Assembly: GCA_002712335.1 (NCBI GenBank)
Contig: PATI01000008.1
Location: 45,212 to 64,799 of the forward strand
DNA length: 19,588 nucleotides
Reading direction: 5' to 3'
Source of the DNA: Rhodospirillaceae bacterium
GTDB lineage: Bacteria; Pseudomonadota; Alphaproteobacteria; MPNO01; UBA2964
Position numbers and translations under genes: made by a program
Notes under the pieces: generated by a model
Told to the model about the DNA's origin: nothing
The model's database searches: none
What the model saw: only the letters and a program-made list of their open reading frames with translations
Shown: in pieces, positions 1 through 11,179 of the stretch
Numbering within the stretch: the first letter of the stretch is position 1
Layout of the letters: every line of letters begins with the position of its first letter

Positions 1-51
1 AGGATAGATGCTAAAGTAGAAAATTAAGAATATAGTTCTAAAGGCTCTCAT
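1..51 (-). CDS. possible 5' end of a membrane or exported protein, cut by window edge
   Basis: Reading leftwards from an ATG at 51-49, 17 codons stay open to the window edge and give MRAFRTIFLIFYFSIYP. This is a basic start followed by a hydrophobic stretch, as in a signal peptide or first membrane helix. The codon just upstream is an in-frame TAA, so the ORF cannot start earlier. There is no clear ribosome binding site, and a run this short can be open by chance in AT-rich DNA. If real, the gene is divergent from the SCO1-like gene and shares its 88-bp upstream region. The product cannot be named. Confidence 0.18.
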   Translation of the reverse strand, partial: MRAFRTIFLIFYFSIYP

Positions 52-139
52 TTATCTGAATATCACTATTTTTGGTGACTAGTATAAATAGCACTTACCG
101 GTTATATCATTTTACCGCAACTTTAAATGGGAATTACTA

Positions 140-739
140 ATGAACCTATCCGCATTCAGGATAGCTGCTTTTGCGGCGATAGCAATCCTCGCTTCAATAC
201 TGATTATTTGGCAGTTCGGTTTGCTATCACCTGATGGACGCAAACTCGCTAAAATCGGAGGCCCCTTCGAATTAATCGACCACAATGGGAAAATTAGAAA
301 AAGTGCCGAATTTAAAGGAAAATTTATGCTGATCTACTTTGGCTATAGCTATTGTCCAGACGTCTGTCCAACAGCACTTCAGATAATGGGATCAGCGTTA
401 AATGCATTGGGAGATAATTCGAAGAAAATTCAACCCATATTTATATCTATCGACCCCATGCGGGATAATCCGTCTCACCTTAAAACCTATGTTAAATATT
501 TTCACCCCACCTTTTTAGGTTTAACGGGTAGTCAAGAAATTTTGAAGACTGTGGCAAAAAAATACCGGGTCTATTTTGCAAAAATAACTCCAGATAAAGA
601 CAAGAAAGAACCAGACAACTATTTAATGGACCATTCATCAATAGTATTTTTGATGGGTAAAAATGGTGATTATATTACCCATTTTAACCATCAGACTGAT
701 CCAACCGCGATGGCAAAGGTATTAGCTAAAAGGCTTTAA
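140..739 (+). CDS. SCO1/SenC family copper chaperone (thioredoxin fold)
   Basis: This 199-residue protein is predicted to sit in the inner membrane facing the periplasm. SCO proteins deliver copper to the CuA site of cytochrome c oxidase or act as thiol reductants for it. An N-terminal hydrophobic anchor spans about residues 7-28. The metal/redox motif YCPDVCP places C72 and C76, and the distal conserved histidine is H165 in MDHSS, so all three copper ligands of the family are present. The length is normal. The ATG at 140 follows GGGA at 129-132 at good spacing. The next gene starts 6 bp after the stop, so the two are probably cotranscribed. A TATAAA at 83-88 could be a -10, but no good -35 precedes it. 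No oxidase genes are visible in the window, so the exact target is inferred from the family. Confidence 0.93.
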   Translation: MNLSAFRIAAFAAIAILASILIIWQFGLLSPDGRKLAKIGGPFELIDHNGKIRKSAEFKGKFMLIYFGYSYCPDVCPTALQIMGSALNALGDNSKKIQPIFISIDPMRDNPSHLKTYVKYFHPTFLGLTGSQEILKTVAKKYRVYFAKITPDKDKKEPDNYLMDHSSIVFLMGKNGDYITHFNHQTDPTAMAKVLAKRL

Positions 740-745
740 TGTAAT

Positions 746-1192
746 ATGCATAAAAAAAACCAAAAATCTTTTTGGAAAGAGAAAAGCCTTACTGAATTAA
801 GCCAAGAAGAATGGGAGTCATTGTGTGACGGTTGTGCACGCTGCTGCATGTTAAAATTAGAGGATATTGATACCAAAAAAATTGCCTATACCAATATCGC
901 CTGCAAGCTTTTAAATACTGAAACCTGTAAATGTAAAGATTACCAAAATCGCCAACGACGGGTACCAGATTGTATCGGACTTAATGCCGAAAATATTAAA
1001 AATTTAAATTGGATGCCTTCAACATGTGCATATCGTTTAATTGCGGAAGGAAAGGAACTACCTTGGTGGCATCCACTAGTTTCGGGTAGGTCGGATACAG
1101 TCCACATCGCTGGAATTTCTGTTCGAGGGCGCACTATTTTAGAAAATGATAACCTAAATCCAAATAAACACATTATCGATTGGATCAGGTAA
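746..1192 (+). CDS. YcgN/UPF0260 family cysteine-cluster protein
   Basis: This 148-residue soluble protein belongs to the UPF0260/YcgN family, whose biochemical role is not established. The diagnostic part is a cysteine cluster near the N terminus, C27-x2-C30-x2-C33-C34, followed by C53, C61, C63, C76 and C94. This pattern suggests binding of zinc or an iron-sulphur cluster, as in the wider CxxCxxCC proteins. The family-typical segment around LPWWHPLVSG (105-114) and an ending near IIDWIR are present, and the protein looks complete. The gene starts 6 bp after the SCO1-like gene, which suggests an operon and leaves open a link to metal or redox handling. Its TAA abuts the stop codon of the opposite-strand transporter. 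Confidence 0.88.
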   Translation: MHKKNQKSFWKEKSLTELSQEEWESLCDGCARCCMLKLEDIDTKKIAYTNIACKLLNTETCKCKDYQNRQRRVPDCIGLNAENIKNLNWMPSTCAYRLIAEGKELPWWHPLVSGRSDTVHIAGISVRGRTILENDNLNPNKHIIDWIR

Positions 1193-2107
1193 TTATTTTT
1201 TCAGATATTTTTCATGACGAGCATTTACCAGAGCAACCCCGCATATGATCAAAGTTATTGCGAACCAAACGAAAAGACTGTGTTTTTCTTCCAGTAAAAC
1301 AATCCCAAAAAAGACACCAAAAACGACTGACAAGAAACTTGACTGACTCATGTAAGTTGGTCCCGCAATTCGTATCAATTCAAAAACCCCGTAAAAGTTA
1401 AAGCCCGCCAAAATAAAATGTAACATCATTGAAATTTCTCCATTAGTAAATGGAGGGGCAAGTACATGGAACTCCCCCAAAGCTAGAGAAATTGGCAACG
1501 CCATAACAGCAGCGGCAAACAAGGTTCCACAAGCCAATTGTAGTGAATCTATTTTCGGTGGACGATTAGCTTTTGAGAGGAATACATAAGCTAAACCATG
1601 CAGTAAAGGTGTACCAAACCCGATCATTACCCAAATTGCCATCGAGGGATCGGGCAAAGATGCCTTAGGTATTAGGATAAAAAGAACACCACCGAACCCG
1701 AGTAATATACCGCTCAACCGCAACCAAATAAATTTTTCAACTTTTGTAACTAAACTTACTAAATGCGTAAAAATAGGTGTAAAAGCCATTATAACCGCCA
1801 TAATTCCGACTGGTAGATTCCCCTGGGCGGCGTAAAGAATCATATTTGCAAAGGTGAACCGCAAAGCGGCTGCACGAAAATAGTATGCTATATAATTGGA
1901 GGTAATGGGTGGATATACCCCCCGAATCAACCCTATCAAGAAAACTACCAAACCAGACCCTAGACAAAACCAAAAAACATAAGCTGTAGGGTGAATACCA
2001 TCCGTCACAGTATTTTTGATAAGAATAAAAAAGAAACCCCATAGACAACCAATCATTGTCAGAAGAGCAATCGGCAATAGTTTCTTAGGAGTCAGTGAAA
2101 TTTTCAT
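1193..2107 (-). CDS. EamA/DMT superfamily transporter
   Basis: This 304-residue, very hydrophobic protein is predicted to have about ten membrane helices arranged as two EamA repeats, roughly residues 12-147 and 157-297. Each repeat ends in the typical glycine-containing helix: GFGGVLFIL at 137-145, and the WFAITLIICGVALVN region at 281-295. Members of this drug/metabolite transporter family export amino acids, nucleosides or other metabolites. The substrate cannot be read from the sequence. The ATG start at 2107 lacks a strong ribosome binding site. The gene lies 62 bp downstream of the penicillin-binding protein on the same strand and may be cotranscribed with it. Its stop directly touches that of the convergent YcgN-like gene. 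Confidence 0.88.
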   Translation of the reverse strand: MKISLTPKKLLPIALLTMIGCLWGFFFILIKNTVTDGIHPTAYVFWFCLGSGLVVFLIGLIRGVYPPITSNYIAYYFRAAALRFTFANMILYAAQGNLPVGIMAVIMAFTPIFTHLVSLVTKVEKFIWLRLSGILLGFGGVLFILIPKASLPDPSMAIWVMIGFGTPLLHGLAYVFLSKANRPPKIDSLQLACGTLFAAAVMALPISLALGEFHVLAPPFTNGEISMMLHFILAGFNFYGVFELIRIAGPTYMSQSSFLSVVFGVFFGIVLLEEKHSLFVWFAITLIICGVALVNARHEKYLKK

Positions 2108-2169
2108 TAAGTTTATAAATTTTTAGGTGATAAAGTGTTAAGCATACCAAATGTCTCAAAAAGGTTGCA

Positions 2170-4008
2170 TCACAGTTTTGGTTTATTGGAGGTAGGCACA
2201 CGTTTCAACGTTTTCAGCATAAACTTTTTCCAAAGTTCTGCCGGCAAAGAACCACCAGTAACCCCTATCATCGGAAGAAAATTATCATTCCCAACCCAAA
2301 CTCCTGTCACAAGATTTTTTGTAAAGCCGATAAACCACGCATCTCTGAAGCCTTGGCTCGTGCCGGACTTTCCAGCAACTACTTCCGAGAGACGAGCTCT
2401 TTTACCTGTTCCAAATTTAACAACATCGGTTAACATCGATTTTATGTTTTCCACTATTTGTTTTTGTACTAACCGCCCAGCCAACACGCGAGAGCGCCTG
2501 TAAAGTATTTCATTCTTATTGTTTCTTATCTCTATTATTCCATAAGGCCATGCCGGGTATCCCCGATTAGCAAATAAGGCATAAGCAGACGTTAAATCCA
2601 GAAGGTTCACCCCATCAACTCCCAAGGCAATAGATGGATGCCCTTTCAGTTTTGCGGTAATACCGAGTTTATGTGCAACTTTTATAACTTTTTTCCTTCC
2701 AATTTTTTCTGACACTTTTACAGCAACAGTATTAATTGACTCTGACAGCGCTCTGCGAAGAGTCACCGGTCCCAAGAATTTCCCTGTATAATTTTTAGGT
2801 TTCCAGCCGTCGATAGAAACAGGTTCGTCAATAACTATATCATCAGGTTTTAAACCCGATTCGAGAGCGGCAACGTAAACGAAAAGCTTGAATGCAGAAC
2901 CAGGTTGGCGCAATGCTTGATTGACCCTGTTAAATTGACTAGCTGCGTAGCGTCGACCTCCAACCATGGCGCGAATAGCTCCGTCAGGAGAAAGAGATAC
3001 TAACGCGGCCTGCCCCACTCTTAGTGCTTTTCCATCTTTCTTAAGGGAAATTTTTACTTGTTGCTCACCAATATTTTGCAAGTAAGGCGACAACGTAGTT
3101 TTTATAATTAAATCCTGATTGCCCCTCCCTACAAATCCGAATGCGCGCTGGAGCAACCAATCTGCAAAATAAAGTGCGCCAGATCCACTTTTTTGATTTG
3201 CTAATTTAATTACTTCCCCTTTTGCACGTTGTGCATCGCTTTTTGATAAAAATCCAGCAACAAACATATTGGTTAAAACTTGGTTTGCCCGTTTCAAACT
3301 GAGTTTTTTATTACGAAAAGGAGAATAACGTGAAGGCGCTTTTAGTAAACCCGATAGCAGGGCGGCCTCCTTCAAACTAATATTCTTTACAGACTTACCG
3401 AAATATCGTCTTGCTGCTGCCGCCACTCCGAAAGTACCCGCACCAAAATAAACACGATTAAGATAAAGTGTAATAATTTGTCTCTTAGAAAATCTCGCTT
3501 CCAGCCAAAAAGCGAGAATAATTTCCTGTATTTTTCTGCGCATCGACCTTTCTGGGGTTAAAAATAAGTTTTTAGCTAGCTGCTGGGTCAGGGTGCTTCC
3601 CCCTTGCCGTATTCTTTTAGCCCTTACATTAGCTAATGTCGCTCTCACGATCCCAGAAACATCCACACCGATATGAGAAAAAAAACGGCGATCTTCCGTA
3701 GCTATAATTGACTGAATTAAATAAGGGGGGACCTCGTTGAATTTCACAGCATTATCATACACATCGCCGTAAGTAGTAATCACCGTATTATCAGCAGCAA
3801 GTATTGTAATACTGGGTCGCCGAGTTTGTTTTTCATAATTATCTAAATCGGGCAAATCCCATGCATAATAAGCGGTTAGAACTAGCAATGCTAATGCCAG
3901 CCATAGCATTAAAAGAGAAAATAAACGCAAAGTCCTGATCCAAAGGGACTTTTGTTTCCCTTGGCTTGTAATACTCTCGGGCCCTTTATTAGAAGGTTTT
4001 TTTACCAT
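2170..4008 (-). CDS. class A penicillin-binding protein (PBP1A-like transglycosylase/transpeptidase)
   Basis: This bifunctional peptidoglycan synthase polymerises glycan from lipid II and cross-links peptide stems in the periplasm. A cytoplasmic tail of about 23 residues precedes a single membrane anchor (about 25-47). The GT51 domain shows the catalytic glutamate E105 in TEDRRFFSHIGVD and the RQGGSTLTQQLAKN motif at 134-147. The transpeptidase domain shows SAFK with nucleophile S371, SIN at 424-426, and KSGT at 547-550. All catalytic motifs are intact. At 612 residues it is much shorter than classical PBP1A, and only about 90 residues separate the two domains, so the inserted OB-like domain of long PBP1A proteins is absent. 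The ATG at 4008 has no clear ribosome binding site. An EamA transporter follows 62 bp downstream. Confidence 0.93.
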   Translation of the reverse strand: MVKKPSNKGPESITSQGKQKSLWIRTLRLFSLLMLWLALALLVLTAYYAWDLPDLDNYEKQTRRPSITILAADNTVITTYGDVYDNAVKFNEVPPYLIQSIIATEDRRFFSHIGVDVSGIVRATLANVRAKRIRQGGSTLTQQLAKNLFLTPERSMRRKIQEIILAFWLEARFSKRQIITLYLNRVYFGAGTFGVAAAARRYFGKSVKNISLKEAALLSGLLKAPSRYSPFRNKKLSLKRANQVLTNMFVAGFLSKSDAQRAKGEVIKLANQKSGSGALYFADWLLQRAFGFVGRGNQDLIIKTTLSPYLQNIGEQQVKISLKKDGKALRVGQAALVSLSPDGAIRAMVGGRRYAASQFNRVNQALRQPGSAFKLFVYVAALESGLKPDDIVIDEPVSIDGWKPKNYTGKFLGPVTLRRALSESINTVAVKVSEKIGRKKVIKVAHKLGITAKLKGHPSIALGVDGVNLLDLTSAYALFANRGYPAWPYGIIEIRNNKNEILYRRSRVLAGRLVQKQIVENIKSMLTDVVKFGTGKRARLSEVVAGKSGTSQGFRDAWFIGFTKNLVTGVWVGNDNFLPMIGVTGGSLPAELWKKFMLKTLKRVPTSNKPKL

Positions 4009-4065
4009 TTATTTTTTTTACACTTAACTCGAACTACTTTAAAAGTTTTGTAATATTAAATTTCA

Positions 4066-4077
4066 ATGTTTAAACAT
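4066..4077. repeat. 12-bp perfect palindrome in divergent promoter region
   Basis: ATGTTTAAACAT reads the same on both strands. It lies in the 106-bp region between the divergent penicillin-binding protein and acetyltransferase genes, where a repressor site could act on both. A palindrome of this length is expected a few times by chance in an AT-rich window of this size, so a function is only possible. Confidence 0.25.
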
Positions 4078-4114
4078 ACCTTTAATTTTCTGAATCAACA
4101 GGTTTCATAAGAAC

Positions 4115-7094
<2,980 letters not shown>

Positions 7095-7118
7095 TTAAAC
7101 ATTAAAGAAATAAAGAAT

Positions 7119-8276
7119 TTAGGTGAACGGAATTTCAGTTACCTTTGCATTATTTATAGAAAAATTATGCGCCAATCCTGAAAGCTGTGTAAAAAGAGAC
7201 GGATCCGCCCCTGTCATCCATGCCTGCGCACCAAGATTCCCAAGTTCACTAAATAGTGCCGCACGTCGTGCCTCATCAACATGCGCCGCTATTTCATCCA
7301 GCAATAAAATTGGCATTGCATTTCTTTCAAGAGACTGGAGTCGAGCATTTGCAAGAACTATACTAATCAATAAAGCTTTCTGTTCCCCTGTCGAACATTG
7401 GCTCGCGGGCATTTCTTTTGAAATATGTTCAACAAAAAACTCACTATAGTTAGGACCAATTCCCTTCCCCCCATTTGCAGATTCCAATTTCCGAGATTTT
7501 TTAAGAGAAGAACGATAGAGGTCCTCAGCCTCCACGGCAGGCATTTCACTTAACCAACTTTCTAAAACTCCAACAACCGAAAGAGACGCAGATGGAAATG
7601 GTCCAATACCCATTGCACATGCTGGATTCAAACGATCCACTAACGCGACGCGCGCTGCTGAAATAGCCACACCCTTTTCGACAATTGTGTTTTCTAGTAT
7701 ATCAAGCCAGTCGGGATCTGCTTTTTTCCCTAAAACAGCTTCATTTTGAATTAACAGTGATCTTTCACGCAAAGACTTATCAAAAGATTTCAACCGCCCG
7801 GCATGCGCAGGATCAAACCCAAACACCAAGCGATCTAAAAAGCGCCGACGGCTAGATGGTCCCTCATTGAATAGGCGTTGCATATCAGGAGTAAGCCATA
7901 GAACAGATAATTTCTCCCCTAGTGGGGATTGCCCTTTCATTGACTCCCCGTCAATTCTTACGACTCTCTTTAATCTTCCCATGGGGGCCTGTTGAGAAAT
8001 CCCTGTGCCGAATTCATAAGTCCCTCCGCAACCTGAAACAGTAGCTGATACCGCCCAATTTTTTACATGGTTATGCATATTTCTTGCGGTTAGTGCGACA
8101 TCAGCCAAATTTGCTGCGCGCAATCCACGACCAGGAACCAAGAAAGATATAGCCTCTAAAATATTTGTTTTGCCTGCTCCGTTAGGGCCGGTGAGCACTA
8201 TTATTGGAAATTTGATAGTCAAACGCAAAGAAGAATAACAACGGAAATTACTCAAAGACAATCGACGTATTGCCAT
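7119..8276 (-). CDS. recF: DNA replication/repair protein RecF
   Basis: RecF is an SMC-like ATPase that with RecO and RecR loads RecA at single-strand gaps and stalled forks. The 385-residue protein has the Walker A loop GPNGAGKT at 30-37, the ABC signature region CSTGEQKALLIS at 294-305, and Walker B ILLLDEIAAHVD at 323-334. The GEQK and DEIAAH forms are common in alphaproteobacterial RecF. The N terminus (IRRLSLSNFRCYSSL) matches the usual start, and no in-frame upstream start is open. The gene is 65 bp after dnaN and a short gap before gyrB, in the classical replication cluster and probably one transcript. Confidence 0.96.
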   Translation of the reverse strand: MAIRRLSLSNFRCYSSLRLTIKFPIIVLTGPNGAGKTNILEAISFLVPGRGLRAANLADVALTARNMHNHVKNWAVSATVSGCGGTYEFGTGISQQAPMGRLKRVVRIDGESMKGQSPLGEKLSVLWLTPDMQRLFNEGPSSRRRFLDRLVFGFDPAHAGRLKSFDKSLRERSLLIQNEAVLGKKADPDWLDILENTIVEKGVAISAARVALVDRLNPACAMGIGPFPSASLSVVGVLESWLSEMPAVEAEDLYRSSLKKSRKLESANGGKGIGPNYSEFFVEHISKEMPASQCSTGEQKALLISIVLANARLQSLERNAMPILLLDEIAAHVDEARRAALFSELGNLGAQAWMTGADPSLFTQLSGLAHNFSINNAKVTEIPFT

Positions 8277-8341
8277 CGCTTTAGGCCCATCGCTTAATTT
8301 AAATGCATGCTCTAATGTAGACAGCGTTTCAGCCCCTCGCT

Positions 8342-9463
8342 CTATACACGCATAGGCATAAGCACATAAAGAGCGTTCTCATCTTCTTGGTCAGTAACAA
8401 GCGTAGGTGAGGCTGCATCAGAAAGTGCAAAACAGGCTTTTTTGCCCTGAATTTGCTGGGTTATATCGATTAAATATTTTGAATTAAAACCAATTTCTAT
8501 ATCCCCATCGTTGTAATCGATTTCTAATTCTTCGGTAGCACTGCCAGACTCTGGACTAGTAGCAGACAAAACTAAACTATTAGCTGCTAAACTTAGCTTT
8601 ATTGCCCGTGATTTCTCGGTGGAAATCGTAGACACCAAATCGACCGCACGCTCGAAACGTTTACAACTGACCTCCAAAAATTTGTCATTTTCTTCCGGAA
8701 TTACTCGATCATAATCTGGAAAAGTGCCATCAATTAGTTTAGAACTCAAAACGATACCATTTATTGAAAATCGAATTTTAGTATCAGACATTAAAACTGC
8801 TATCTCATCATCAACTTCCTCAATTAGTTTACGCAACTCATTAACCGTCTTTCGCGGCACTATTACACCTGGGATATTTTCAGCACCGGAGGGAAGTGGT
8901 ATTTCCATTCGTGCCAAACGATGGCCGTCAGTGGCCACCGCTCTCAAGACAGACTCACCATTCGTACTTGTTACTGCATGAAGGTATATGCCATTCAAAT
9001 AATATCGCGTTTCCTCTGTTGAGATTGCAAACCGAGTGCGATCTATTAAATTACGCAAAGCACCTGCATCTAATACAAAGCTATTCGGCATATTATCATC
9101 TGTAATTGCTGGAAAATCCTCGCTAGCAAGTGCAGCGAGTTTTAAAGTGGAACGGCCAGAACGCATTGCTATTTGACCTTCCTCTGCTCCGCCCCCAAGT
9201 TCTATTTGAGAACCATCTTCTAGTTTTCGAACAATATCGAAAAGTGTATGTGCCGCAACAGTGGTCGAACCACCTTGTGTTACATCGGCTGCCACTTTTT
9301 CAACAACTACGATATCCATGTCAGTAGCCGACAATTCAACCATTCCGTCTTGGGCTCTTATTAGAACATTTGACAAAATTGGAATTGTATTCCGCCGCTC
9401 TACTACACTCTGGACATGAGCCAATGCTTTCAATAAAGCACCGCGATCTATCATAAACTTCAT
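8342..9463 (-). CDS. dnaN: DNA polymerase III subunit beta (sliding clamp)
   Basis: DnaN dimerises into the ring that tethers DNA polymerase III and repair partners to DNA. The 373-residue protein has the standard clamp layout of three similar domains, about 1-120, 130-245 and 250-373. It starts with MKFMIDRGALLKALAHVQ and the VVERRNTIPILSNVLI segment (20-35), and ends in the typical YVLMPMRV. The length is normal. The start is the ATG at 9463; no strong ribosome binding site precedes it. The gene follows dnaA after a 163-bp gap that carries a good extended -10 promoter, so dnaN is probably also transcribed on its own together with recF and gyrB. Confidence 0.97.
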   Translation of the reverse strand: MKFMIDRGALLKALAHVQSVVERRNTIPILSNVLIRAQDGMVELSATDMDIVVVEKVAADVTQGGSTTVAAHTLFDIVRKLEDGSQIELGGGAEEGQIAMRSGRSTLKLAALASEDFPAITDDNMPNSFVLDAGALRNLIDRTRFAISTEETRYYLNGIYLHAVTSTNGESVLRAVATDGHRLARMEIPLPSGAENIPGVIVPRKTVNELRKLIEEVDDEIAVLMSDTKIRFSINGIVLSSKLIDGTFPDYDRVIPEENDKFLEVSCKRFERAVDLVSTISTEKSRAIKLSLAANSLVLSATSPESGSATEELEIDYNDGDIEIGFNSKYLIDITQQIQGKKACFALSDAASPTLVTDQEDENALYVLMPMRV

Positions 9464-9506
9464 ATTGTCACATTAATTTTGTTTACATAAAAACTCCGGT
9501 ATAACT

Positions 9507-9534
9507 TAGTCAGCCAAAAGCACATAACTGACTA
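9507..9534 (-). repeat. 7-bp inverted repeat at the expected dnaN transcription start
   Basis: TAGTCAG at 9507-9513 and CTGACTA at 9528-9534 are perfect reverse complements separated by 14 nt. On the minus strand the first arm falls at the expected start site of the dnaN promoter and the second arm about 20 nt downstream. The transcript could therefore carry a 5'-terminal hairpin, or the DNA could be an operator. The match is visible in the sequence; its role is inferred. Confidence 0.4.
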
Positions 9535-9538
9535 GCAG

Positions 9539-9547
9539 ATTATATCA
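9539..9547 (-). promoter_or_regulatory. extended -10 promoter for dnaN
   Basis: The minus strand reads TGATATAAT, a perfect TGnTATAAT extended -10 element, with the TATAAT at 9544-9539. No good -35 lies at 17-18 bp spacing, which extended -10 promoters can do without. The start of transcription would be near 9532, giving dnaN a leader of about 70 nt. Confidence 0.45.
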
Positions 9548-9580
9548 GGACAAGGTATTCGCCGCACGGGTTAAGATGCT

Positions 9581-9612
9581 AAAAAAAAAAACGTTTAAAA
9601 ATCAAAGAAACG
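9581..9612 (-). terminator. candidate weak intrinsic terminator after dnaA
   Basis: On the minus strand, just after the dnaA stop, CGTTT (9612-9608) can pair with AAACG (9596-9592). A run of eleven T residues follows immediately (9591-9581). The stem is only 5 bp with an 11-nt loop, so termination is likely partial at best. The homopolymer could instead be an AT-rich upstream element for the dnaN promoter. Confidence 0.3.
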
Positions 9613-9626
9613 GCTAAAAACTGCGG

Positions 9627-11018
9627 TTATCCCTCTAGCATACGCCTCAAAAGGTCAACATCCTCACAGAATGCCGAATCTATATGTCTCAACTCTTCCA
9701 CTTTTTTAACAGCGTGCATAACAGTTGTATGGTCTCTGCCTCCAAATTTTCTACCAATTTCCGGCAAAGAGCGAGAGGTTAATTGTTTTGCTAGATACAT
9801 TGCAACTTGGCGGGGGCGTGCCACGGCGCGTGCACGACGAGCAGAATGCATATCCGCAACACGAATATTAAAGTGTTCGGAAACGCGTTTCTGAATTTCT
9901 TCTATTGTGACACGCCGATTATTAGCGCGAAGGATATCGTGTAATACTTCTTGACAAGTTTCCAAAGTGATTTCTCGCCCTACGAGCTCAGCATGAGCCA
10001 CCACCCTATTCAATGCCCCTTCTAACTCGCGCACATTAGAGGTTATCCGATGTGCCAAAAACTCTTTTACTTTAATAGGTATTTCGAGGCCAAGGCGTTC
10101 GGTTTTGACTTCAAGAATTCCAAGTCGAAGCTCAAAACTTGTTGCATGAATATCAGCAACTAACCCCCAGCCCAAACGTGAACGCAAACGTTCTTCCATT
10201 CCCTCTAGGTCCAAGGGAGACTTGTCAGCAGAAATGACTACCTGACGATTATTATCAACTAAATCATTAAAGGTATGAAAAAATTCCTCCTGCGTTGCCT
10301 CCTTACCATTTATAAACTGCACATCATCAATCATAAGTAGATCGACAGACCTAAAATGTTCCTTAAACGTCACCGTATCCTTAAAGCGTAAAGCACGAAT
10401 AAAATAGAACATAAATTTTTCTGCCGACAGATAGACTACTCGGCGGTCCGGAAATTTTTTTAGTGTATGATTAGCTATTGCATGCATTAAATGTGTTTTA
10501 CCCAAGCCAACACCACCATATAGAAAAAGGGGATTAAACGGCGCGTTATCTGAATCTGCCACTCGCCGAGCCGCCGCATAAGCTAATTCATTTGGTTTAC
10601 CCACCACAAAATTTTCAAAATTGAAACGTGGATCAATAGGGGCGCTGATTTCGGAACGGTTTTTGCCTATTTCTTTTTGTAGGGGCGCTTTTTCTCCACC
10701 CCCTTGCACGAATACATTTACCTCTGGAGGTCGTTTCAGTGACCTTGTGGTTGGTGTCTGAACCAAAATCTTTATATTTTCAATATTAGTATTTTCCTGT
10801 TTCCAAAGCTCTCTGATCCGATCGCCATAATGACTGACCACCCAATCACGCATAAAACGTGTAGGCACAGCGACCTTGACAATCCCGCCGTTGACATCAA
10901 CTAAGGTTAGCGGCTTCAACCAACTGCGGTAAGAAGCATCGCCAACCTCAGACCTCAAAAACCCGCGCACCCTAGCCCATTGGGCAGTAATTTTCGGATC
11001 CAGCCTCGATCCCGGCAT
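9627..11018 (-). CDS. dnaA: chromosomal replication initiator protein DnaA
   Basis: DnaA is the AAA+ ATPase that binds DnaA boxes and melts the chromosome origin. The 463-residue protein has domain I at about 1-90, a short linker, the AAA+ core with Walker A GGVGLGKT (168-175) and Walker B LLMIDD (227-232), the RSRLGWGL box with its arginines (279-286), and sensor II NVRELEG (328-334). The C-terminal DNA-binding domain carries the signature GRDHTTVMHA (427-436). The ending CEDVDLLRRMLEG resembles alphaproteobacterial DnaA. The ATG at 11018 follows a G-rich stretch (GGGG) at suitable distance. It heads the dnaA-dnaN-recF-gyrB order, and a 492-bp non-coding region lies upstream. Confidence 0.97.
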   Translation of the reverse strand: MPGSRLDPKITAQWARVRGFLRSEVGDASYRSWLKPLTLVDVNGGIVKVAVPTRFMRDWVVSHYGDRIRELWKQENTNIENIKILVQTPTTRSLKRPPEVNVFVQGGGEKAPLQKEIGKNRSEISAPIDPRFNFENFVVGKPNELAYAAARRVADSDNAPFNPLFLYGGVGLGKTHLMHAIANHTLKKFPDRRVVYLSAEKFMFYFIRALRFKDTVTFKEHFRSVDLLMIDDVQFINGKEATQEEFFHTFNDLVDNNRQVVISADKSPLDLEGMEERLRSRLGWGLVADIHATSFELRLGILEVKTERLGLEIPIKVKEFLAHRITSNVRELEGALNRVVAHAELVGREITLETCQEVLHDILRANNRRVTIEEIQKRVSEHFNIRVADMHSARRARAVARPRQVAMYLAKQLTSRSLPEIGRKFGGRDHTTVMHAVKKVEELRHIDSAFCEDVDLLRRMLEG

Positions 11019-11077
11019 ATTTTTTTCCCCAGCCCCAATTCACCCACTAAGTAGCGGATAAATTAATTTTAAACAGT

Positions 11078-11179
11078 CTACCTTAACATAAAATTCTTAA
11101 ATCAAAAAATTTTCGTTATTGAAAGGTAGCCAAATATCGAATCGTCCCCTGGCCCCTACTTTTATTTAGGACCTACCTT
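11078..11179. repeat. three copies of CTACCTT in mixed orientation upstream of dnaA
   Basis: CTACCTT occurs at 11078-11084 (+), 11123-11129 (as AAGGTAG, so -), and 11173-11179 (+), spaced 45 and 50 bp start to start. The copies lie 60-160 bp upstream of the dnaA start codon, where regulators of dnaA would bind. The repetition is seen directly; a binding function is speculation, because short motifs chosen after the fact recur by chance. Confidence 0.35.
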
